A stretch of DNA of 51,728 nucleotides from contig NZ_JAHWYN010000023.1 of assembly GCF_019351435.1 (NCBI RefSeq), forward strand, positions 1 through 51,728, in the 5' to 3' direction. Source of the DNA: Flavobacterium taihuense. Its GTDB lineage: Bacteria > Bacteroidota > Bacteroidia > Flavobacteriales > Flavobacteriaceae. Below the pieces are notes generated by a model. The model was not told where the DNA came from and did no database searches. It saw only the letters and a list, made by a program, of their open reading frames with translations. Below are positions 41,621 through 49,600 of the stretch, one piece after another. The translations under genes and the position numbers were made by a program. Within the stretch, counting starts at the first letter, position 1; every line of letters starts with the position of its first letter.

Positions 41621-43663
41621 TTATCCTTTTATTTTTAATCCCATTCCTGGTTTTAAATCATCTCCTGAGATATTGTTCCACTTTTTCAAATCGGAAACGG
41701 TAACACCAGGATATTTTTTGGAAATGCTAAATAATGAATCCCCTTTTTGAACTAAATAATTGACATCATCATTTTTGGTTGAAACAGTAGCAATATCTTT
41801 TTTCTTAAAAGAATCTACTGAAACATTATTGGTAATAATAGCCACTTCATTTTTGGCAACAACCAATACATTTCCAATAGCTAAATTACTATTGGCTAAA
41901 TTATTCCATTGCTTCAAATCGGCTAAAGAAGTACCGAATTTTTTGGCAATACTCCCAAGATTATCCCCTTTTTGCACTTCGTATTGAATATTTTTAAGTT
42001 CAGGAGTTACTGCTGCAACAGCAGTTTCATTAGTTACAGGCGTAGCATTGGCAACTTGCAATGAACTTCCTAATTTTATGTTTGGTGAAGCAAGGTGATT
42101 CCATTCTTTAATCTCTGCCACTGTAGTGTTGTATTTATTAGCAATCGTATTTAAATTATCCCCTTTCTGAACGATGTAGAAGTTCGTTGCACTGGCAGCA
42201 AGCGTATCTGTTTTATCCAAAGTTCTTTTGGCTTCCTTACTTGCAATATTAGCACTTTCTTTTGCCATTAAAGCTTTACTGCTATTTGAAGCCAATTGAG
42301 TACTACTTGAATCTAAATCTTTTTTGATGATTATTTTCAATGATCTACCCGTGGCCACAGTATTTCCTTTAAGGTGATTCCATCTTTTCAACTCAGCTAC
42401 AGCAACATCATTCCTCTTAGCAATATCTCCCAAATTATCGCCTCGCTTTACTTTATAGTATTTAACTTTAGTTGTGGATGCTAATGCTGTAGTTGTGGAA
42501 TCTTTGCTAAAATTTGATCTTCTTCCTTCATTTATTTTCTCCCTTTTGTCCAATTCATATTGAACATAAGCATAAATTTTATCTTCATTGGAAGTAAAAA
42601 CCGCGACTTTGGAAGAAGGTAATGTCAAATAATGACTTATCCCGAAATAATATGGAATAACATTTCTTTTATAAGAAGGATTTAAGGCCTGAAGTTGCTC
42701 AACTGGAATGTCTAGTAAATTGGAAATTTGAGCAAATGACATTTCTTTTTTAACCATTACCGTATCAGTGGCAAAATGTCTGACTAAAGCTTTTTTGGGA
42801 ACAATACCGTGTTCTTTGTGGTAAGTGTAAATATACATGGTCGCTAGAAAAGCGGGAACATAACCTTGGGTTTCTTTCGGTAATTTGTCTTTGATGTTCC
42901 AGAAGTTTTGTTGTCCTCCTGAACGGCGAATGGCTTTAGTTACATTACCAGGTCCCGAATTATATGAGGCTAATACCAAATCCCAATCATTAAAAACAGC
43001 ATACATATTAGTCATGTATTGTGCCGCTGCTTCGGAAGATTTCAAAGGATCACTGCGTTCATCTACATAAGAATCAATATTCAAATTGTATTGTTTTCCT
43101 GTTTGGTACATGAATTGCCACAAACCGGTTGCTCCCATTCTTGAAACTGCTTTTGGATTCAAAGCCGATTCTACAACGGCTAAATATTTTATTTCCAAAG
43201 GCACATTTTGTTTGGCCAATGCCTCCTCGAAAACAGGAAAATAATATTGGGCAACCGCCATTTGATTGGCAAACGCTTTTCTGCGGTATTTAAGGAAGGA
43301 CTTGATTAAATTCTCTAAACCTTGATTGTATTCGATATTAAAAGGAGATTTTGCATCCATAGCCGCCAGTCGTTCTTTCAACAATTCAGTAGGCAATTCT
43401 TTGTCAATGTCCTTATCGATATTTACGGTATTGATTTCCGTTTCCAAATTATTATAAATATCTAGAGTACTGCCTATTTGATTCATCCATAAACTATCGC
43501 TTTTTACCGTGCGATCATATTTTACAAAAGAATTTTTGATGGAATCTAAAAAAGAAATTGGTTTAGAGTTGCTTACAACTTCGGAATTTTCCACATTGTT
43601 CTGCGAAAACGCGGCTAATGTAAGCAGAAGAAAAAAAGATAAGGTGGTATTTTTTATAGTCAT
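41621..43663 (-). CDS. Membrane-bound lytic transglycosylase with four LysM domains (MltD-like)
   Basis: This 680-residue exported protein has a signal peptide at 1-20 and an SLT lysozyme-like domain at about 140-290 (catalytic Glu165 in LAVVESALNP; GATGLWQFM; ASYNSGPGNV). Four LysM peptidoglycan-binding repeats follow at about 402-444, 495-537, 560-602 and 636-678, each with a GDNL or GDSL core. It cleaves peptidoglycan glycan strands and acts in the periplasm. Linkers between LysM repeats are Ser/Thr/Ala-rich. The candidate -7 box at 43714-43721 (TAAGTTTG on the minus strand) is the only promoter-like signal upstream. Confidence 0.95.
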   Translation of the reverse strand: MTIKNTTLSFFLLLTLAAFSQNNVENSEVVSNSKPISFLDSIKNSFVKYDRTVKSDSLWMNQIGSTLDIYNNLETEINTVNIDKDIDKELPTELLKERLAAMDAKSPFNIEYNQGLENLIKSFLKYRRKAFANQMAVAQYYFPVFEEALAKQNVPLEIKYLAVVESALNPKAVSRMGATGLWQFMYQTGKQYNLNIDSYVDERSDPLKSSEAAAQYMTNMYAVFNDWDLVLASYNSGPGNVTKAIRRSGGQQNFWNIKDKLPKETQGYVPAFLATMYIYTYHKEHGIVPKKALVRHFATDTVMVKKEMSFAQISNLLDIPVEQLQALNPSYKRNVIPYYFGISHYLTLPSSKVAVFTSNEDKIYAYVQYELDKREKINEGRRSNFSKDSTTTALASTTKVKYYKVKRGDNLGDIAKRNDVAVAELKRWNHLKGNTVATGRSLKIIIKKDLDSSSTQLASNSSKALMAKESANIASKEAKRTLDKTDTLAASATNFYIVQKGDNLNTIANKYNTTVAEIKEWNHLASPNIKLGSSLQVANATPVTNETAVAAVTPELKNIQYEVQKGDNLGSIAKKFGTSLADLKQWNNLANSNLAIGNVLVVAKNEVAIITNNVSVDSFKKKDIATVSTKNDDVNYLVQKGDSLFSISKKYPGVTVSDLKKWNNISGDDLKPGMGLKIKG

Positions 43664-44036
43664 AACTGTAATTTCAATGTGCTATTATTCAGTTAATTAC
43701 AAATCAACTCTTGCAAACTTAAAATGTATTTTCCAATTTGAGTCATAAATAATGTTAAAAATACAAAAAAATTCGATATTTAACCTAATTTTTAAACATT
43801 TGTCAGTAAATAATTTCAAAAAAAATGTATTCTATAAATTTAAACACTATTAAAATTTTCTTAAAAAAACCGTCTAGACCACAACATAAAATCTGAAAAA
43901 TTTTATCTTGATATAAAAGAATTGAACTAAGGATTTTTTTATAAAGAAACACCGATTTGCAGAAATGAAACAAAAACATTCTGCTTCAGTAATTAGTATA
44001 ACGCAAATAATTGACTAATAGTATCATATATACAAA
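43664..44036. other. AT-rich intergenic region upstream of the transglycosylase gene
   Basis: The only promoter-like word is TAAGTTTG on the minus strand (43714-43721), 51 nt before the transglycosylase start, with no TTG at the right spacing. The rest is low-complexity AT sequence with no gene, repeat or RNA that I can support. Confidence 0.4.
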
Positions 44037-44069
44037 AACCTTTAGTCGCAAATGAAGCAACTAAAGGTT
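44037..44069 (-). terminator. Terminator of pgk
   Basis: A perfect 10-bp stem aacctttagt / actaaaggtt (44037-44046 with 44060-44069) has a 13-nt loop. On the minus strand it lies 66 nt after the pgk stop and is followed by a short T-tract. Confidence 0.7.
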
Positions 44070-44134
44070 AAATTGATTTTCAAAAAAGTATAACTAACAA
44101 TTCAAAAATTATAAATTGAAGCACAAAAAGAGTC

Positions 44135-45322
44135 TTAGTCTAATATAGCTGCAATTCCAGGTAAAGTTCTACCTTCTAACATTTCTAACATAGCACCACC
44201 ACCAGTAGAAACATAACTCATTTTATCTTCAAAACCGAATTGTTTTACGGCTGCTACAGAATCTCCACCTCCAACAAGCGAGAAAGCACCATTTGCAGTA
44301 GAAGCAGCGATATAATTTCCAAGAGCAATTGTTCCTTTTGCAAATGTTTCCATTTCAAAAACACCCAATGGTCCGTTCCAAAGTATTGTTTTGGATTCCA
44401 TAATCACTTTTTCAAAAATCTCCAATGATTTTGGACCCGCATCAAGACCTTGCCATCCATCAGGAATTTCTCTAACATCTACAATTTGTGTATCAGCAGT
44501 ATTCGAAAAATCGTTCGCCGCCACTACGTCAATAGGAATGTGAATTTGAACCCCTTTTTCTTTAGCCAATCTTAAAATTTCAAGTGCCAATTCTTGTTTG
44601 TCATCTTCACAAATAGAATCTCCGACTTTTCCTCCTAATGCTTTAACGAAAGTAAAAGTCATTCCACCACCAATAATCATGTGATCTACTTTGTCCAAAA
44701 TATTTTCGATTACCGTAATTTTTGAAGATACTTTTGAACCTCCAAGAACAGCAGTAACTGGTTTTTCGCTGTTTTTCAAAACTTTGTTTAAGCTTTCGAT
44801 TTCTTTCGCTAATAATAATCCAAAACATTTACTGGTTGGAAAAAACTGAGCTATAATTGTAGTCGAAGCGTGTGCTCTGTGTGCTGTACCAAAAGCGTCA
44901 TTTACATAAATATCTCCAAGCGAAGCTAATTCTTTTGCGAAAGCAACATCTCCTGCCTCTTCTTCATCATGAAAACGTAGATTTTCCAATAACAATACTT
45001 CTCCTGGTTTCAAATTTTTAGCAGCTTCTTGCGCTTCAGGTCCTACGCAATTAGTAGCAAATTGAACTGGTACTCCCAAAATTTCAGAGGTCGTCTTTAG
45101 GATGTGTTTTAATGAATATTTGTCTTGAGCTCCCTTTGGCCTTCCCAAGTGTGACATTAAGATTACACTTCCGCCTTGTGCTAAAATAGCATCTATAGTA
45201 GGTTTTGCCGCTTCGATACGATTGGCATCGGTTACATTAAAATTTTCATCCAAGGGAACATTAAAATCTACTCTTATTATTGCCTTTTTATTATTAAAAT
45301 CAAAATTATTTAAAGTCTTCAT
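44135..45322 (-). CDS. pgk: Phosphoglycerate kinase
   Basis: This 395-residue PGK interconverts 1,3-bisphosphoglycerate plus ADP and 3-phosphoglycerate plus ATP in glycolysis and gluconeogenesis. Hallmarks are KKAIIRVDFNVPLDENFNV, VILMSHLGRPKG, NLRFHDEEEAGD, NDAFGTAHRAHAST, VLGGSKVSSKI and the C-terminal SLVGGGDSVAAVKQFG. ATG 45322 (MKTLNNFDFN) is preferred over the frame extension to 45358. Its promoter -7 candidate is at 45356-45363. Confidence 0.97.
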   Translation of the reverse strand: MKTLNNFDFNNKKAIIRVDFNVPLDENFNVTDANRIEAAKPTIDAILAQGGSVILMSHLGRPKGAQDKYSLKHILKTTSEILGVPVQFATNCVGPEAQEAAKNLKPGEVLLLENLRFHDEEEAGDVAFAKELASLGDIYVNDAFGTAHRAHASTTIIAQFFPTSKCFGLLLAKEIESLNKVLKNSEKPVTAVLGGSKVSSKITVIENILDKVDHMIIGGGMTFTFVKALGGKVGDSICEDDKQELALEILRLAKEKGVQIHIPIDVVAANDFSNTADTQIVDVREIPDGWQGLDAGPKSLEIFEKVIMESKTILWNGPLGVFEMETFAKGTIALGNYIAASTANGAFSLVGGGDSVAAVKQFGFEDKMSYVSTGGGAMLEMLEGRTLPGIAAILD

Positions 45323-45355
45323 AGTTCTTTTTTTTAGTTGTTTTTGAAAGAATAA

Positions 45356-45363
45356 CAAAGATA
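45356..45363 (-). promoter_or_regulatory. Candidate -7 element of pgk
   Basis: On the minus strand this reads TATCTTTG, a perfect TAnnTTTG match, 33 nt before the pgk ATG. No TTG lies at the -33 spacing. Its position also argues for the ATG at 45322. Confidence 0.45.
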
Positions 45364-45547
45364 TAACTTTTAAATAAGTATTAAATTTGAAAATTCTAAA
45401 AAAATTATGAATTTACTAACGAAATCGATGTAAATATGCTATAAGTACAAAACATTATAATTATATATGTTCCACAACTAATTTGCCATAACCAACAGAA
45501 GCCTATGATAAAAACAGATTTTTAACATCAATTTGAAATAAAAAACA

Positions 45548-45589
45548 AAGCGCAAATTAGTTCTGATTTACTAGATCTAATTTGCGCTT
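45548..45589 (-). terminator. Terminator of the adhesin/SprF unit
   Basis: A perfect 13-bp stem aagcgcaaattag / ctaatttgcgctt (45548-45560 with 45577-45589) has a 16-nt loop. On the minus strand it lies 21 nt after the PorP/SprF stop and runs into a T-rich tract. Confidence 0.85.
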
Positions 45590-45610
45590 ATATATTTAAA
45601 AAATAATTAA

Positions 45611-46573
45611 CTAATCATGTACTGGACCCTGAGTACAAGGACAGTTACTAACTCCTTGCAGGAATCTAAATCCTATTGTTAAGGAATGAGTTCCTGAATT
45701 ATGAGCTGCTAAATTATTGTCTAACGTAATCTGGTATGAATAACCCATCGAGAAATATCCTTTAGTAAATCCAACCATCGGACCTACCCCAAGAGGTTCT
45801 CCTATTTGGTCATTCAAAAAACGATAGGTGGCTCCTACCCAATAATAATCTTCATATCTATTGAATTTACGGTACTTTATATTCAAATCCGTATTAGAAC
45901 GTCCATCACTTTGAAATAACTGATAAAAAGCAGATGGCTCCAATTCTGCTCTATTACCAATATCCAATACATATCCCGAATATAATTGATAATTGGTAAG
46001 CAAATTAGGTTCGAGCTTTGTAGTCGTAAAATCAAGATTTTTTTGCAAAATATTAGTAGCTGTAGCACTCACATAGAACTCTTTATTACGATATAAAAAA
46101 CCTACTTCAAAGTTATTATTCGTCGTAGAACGATTATCCGTAATTCCAGCATCGGGATTAATGTTAGTTAAGTCAGGCAGATCAATACGAAACGAATTAT
46201 AAATATACGAAAGACCAAACGAAAGATATTGTTTAGAATAATAATCCAAAATAATGTGGTGAGCAAAGGTAAGCTTACCCCCAGTTTGCTTGGTGTTCCC
46301 ATTGGAATCATTATATAAAGTCAATCCCACACCAGATTGATCCAATACTCTAAAATCGACATAAAGCGCCTGGCTTCGAGGCGCATCCTTAACACCAACC
46401 CATTGCTGATATCCATTAAGATTAATTCTAAAGTTATCTCCAATTCCAGCATAACTGGGCGAAATAACATAGGGATTATCGGCCAAATATTGTGTAGCTA
46501 CAGGGACATTCAACTCCTGACTGTAACCGGCTGTTACAGTCAAAAGGAAAATGCTAATTAAGATTTTTTTCAT
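45611..46573 (-). CDS. PorP/SprF-family type IX secretion system membrane protein
   Basis: This 320-residue outer-membrane protein has a signal peptide (MKKILISIFLLTVTAGYSQ). Signature blocks are VATQYLADNPYVISPSYAGI and the LDQSGVGLTLYNDSNG strand region, then FAHHIILDYYSKQYLSFGLS and PMVGFTKGYFSMGYSYQITL. SprF is needed for secretion or surface assembly of the gliding adhesin SprB in F. johnsoniae; here the gene follows a SprB-like adhesin gene by about 55 bp, so it is probably the partner of that protein. Three in-frame ATGs exist (46603, 46585, 46573); the last gives the cleanest signal peptide. Confidence 0.93.
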   Translation of the reverse strand: MKKILISIFLLTVTAGYSQELNVPVATQYLADNPYVISPSYAGIGDNFRINLNGYQQWVGVKDAPRSQALYVDFRVLDQSGVGLTLYNDSNGNTKQTGGKLTFAHHIILDYYSKQYLSFGLSYIYNSFRIDLPDLTNINPDAGITDNRSTTNNNFEVGFLYRNKEFYVSATATNILQKNLDFTTTKLEPNLLTNYQLYSGYVLDIGNRAELEPSAFYQLFQSDGRSNTDLNIKYRKFNRYEDYYWVGATYRFLNDQIGEPLGVGPMVGFTKGYFSMGYSYQITLDNNLAAHNSGTHSLTIGFRFLQGVSNCPCTQGPVHD

Positions 46574-46627
46574 TTTATTTTTCATTTTTTGATAACTAAT
46601 CACTCTCTAATGTTCATTCTACAAATG

Positions 46628-49600
46628 TTATCTATATAAAGTAAAGTGGCCTATAAATTCACGATCATCCTTAGAATGTCTCAATTTTAACACATACCAG
46701 TAGTCACCCATCGGCAACTCCGTACCATTGTATTTACCATCCCACGACTGTCCCGCACCAAATGTACCTACTTCACGACCATAACGATCATACACTACGA
46801 ATTTAATATCTGGATAATTCTCAGTATTGGTTGGTTTCCAAGTATCATTCGTACCATCTCCTGTTGGTGTAAAAATTGGCGGTATTTTAATATCAATAAA
46901 TTCAAAATATTTTGTGGCACTAGCATCACAACCATTACTATCTGTCACTGTAACAGTATAATTACCGGATTTAAAATAAATATATTTACCGTTGGACTCC
47001 ATTGATTCACCGTTAATAGTATACTGATAAACTCCTGAACCTCCGGTTACAGTAGCAACAATCTCGTTTAATTCACCTAGATCAATTGTGATTGCAAGAG
47101 GATCAATTTGATCTATTGTGAACTTTTCAGAATCCTGTAAACAACCATTAGCATGCTCAGCATAAACAATATGATCTCCTGGAACAAGATTAGTAAACAC
47201 ATTACTGCTTTGCGGAGTTGTACTTCCATCCAAATAATATTGAATTAAAGAAAGGTTAGTATTGCTCGGATCTACAGTTACCGTAACACTATTCGCAGGT
47301 GAATTATTAACACAATCATAATTAGCATCTGCAACAGGATTTAGAACGACAGCAGGGTTTAATGTCACATAAGATTCAGTAATACATGAATTCATGTCTT
47401 TAACATAAACCGTATGCTCACCTCCAGATAGATTTACAAAATCAACTTGATTTGGAACATATGTTCCGTCAAGGTCATCTAAACTAGTACTATATGGTGC
47501 AATTCCTCCACCAATAGTAATACTAAAGGCACCTGTTTTGTCATTTACACACAACTCTTGTTTAATAGAGCTTGGAACTACTGTAATAACAATAGCATCG
47601 GGTTCGCTAACAGTCAATTGATCACTGATAAAACAACCTCTTTCATCTTGAGTTAAAATATCGTACACACCAGCTTTTAAACCAGTAAAACTTCCCGTGG
47701 TAACAAATTGATTTAAATTAGGTGAAATAGCAGATTGAATTATACCTGTTCCTCCACTAGCATTAATCACAATTTGACCATTAGAAATACCATTACAAGT
47801 TACAGGCAAAGCTGTAGCAATAGCGGCTAATGGAGCAGCTGGCTGAGAAATAATCACACCTTTTTCAAACTGACAATCACCACTATCTACACGTACGATA
47901 TAATTACCTGCAGGAAGCATATCAAAATAACCTTGAGTCTGAATAGGTCGAACTGGATTTTTTGCATTGTCTAACAACGTGTACGTATAATTTGCTAAAC
48001 CTCCTGTAGCAGTAGCATCAATAACTGCAGTAACATCACCATTACAATTAATAACAGCATTGCTTAAATCCAAATCCAGTGATAACGGAGTCAAGTCATT
48101 TATAGTTACGTTACCTGATATGAAACTAACGCAACCATTAGCATCTCTAACGTAATATTGATGATCTCCTAAACCAACAGAAAAAGTATCAGACGATGAC
48201 GATGCAAATGAGCCCGTTATGGTTGCAAAATTACTATCAGTACTATAATCATATGGTCCAGTTCCACCAGTTGCACTTATAGTAAGTCTCGCATCCGTTT
48301 GACAAGTTTTTCCAGATGCTAATACTAATGTTGCCTCAACTTTTGTAGGTTCAGCAATCAAAATATCAGTTGTTGGTGCTGAACTACAACCAAGTCCATC
48401 AGTTACAGTTACAGAATAAGTTCCTGCTGCCAAACCTGAGAAAACAGGAGTTGTTTGAGGTGCAGAAGAAAAAGTTGGATTAGCAGAAACAAAATTTAGA
48501 ATATAAGAATAATTGCCTCCTTCACCTCCTGTTGGTGGGCTCACCTTAATTTCTCCACTTGTATCACCATTACACAATAACATACTGGCTGTAGCACTGG
48601 CTGTAGCAATAATAGGTGTTGGGACACTCAATGTCACTGTTGTCGTTGCAATACAACCATTACTATCCTTAACATTAACAGTATATAATCCTGCAACTAA
48701 ACCTGTGAAATAGGATTGAGTAGAATAAGCCACATTTACTGGACCTGTCAATTCAAATTCATAATTACTTGGCCATCCACCATTTGCACTTGCAGATATT
48801 GTTCCATCATTACCAGGAATACATGTAATTCGAGTATGTGTTTCGAAAATTTCCAATAAAGATGTTGGTTGCTCAATTGTGAAAATTGTTTCAACATCAC
48901 AATTTGGCTTAGAAGTTAACTTAGCTTTAACAGTATAAACTCCAACAGGTAAATTTTGTATAGTAATTGGTCCTGCACTTAGTGCCGTACCGCTAACATT
49001 AACTGGCCCAGTAATTGTGTAGTCAAAAGCACCAGCATCATCAAAAGGAACCAATTGATTATCAACTAAAGTTAAATCAACATTTCCAGTGCTAGAACCA
49101 TAACAAACAACATTCTTAATATTGCTGGCGATTAAATCAAATGTATTTGGCTCATTTACGTAATGAATTTTAGTTATACTACAACCAGTAATAGGATTGG
49201 TTACCGTTATAAGATAATTCCCTACGGTTAATCCTGTAAATTGACCTGTTGGAATAGGGTCAGTAACATTATAAGTACTACCTGGACCTATTCCTTTTAC
49301 ATTATAACTTAATGTAGGCATAGGTACTGTTGTTCCAAGAGTTGTCACATTAACCTTAATTTCTTCGTCATTGATACATGAAATAGCTTTAGTAACAGTA
49401 ACAGCATTAGAAGTAGCAAAATCAATACTAACAAATGGATTGATAATAGCAGTAGTTGTTCCTAAACATCCTTTGCTATCATAAACATTGATTGTATAAC
49501 TACCACCTAATAAATCGGTTTCAGTAAAAATCGGATTATCCCCTTTTTGAACTGGAATAGGATTTCCATTTCTTACAAACTCATAAATCGGGTAAACATT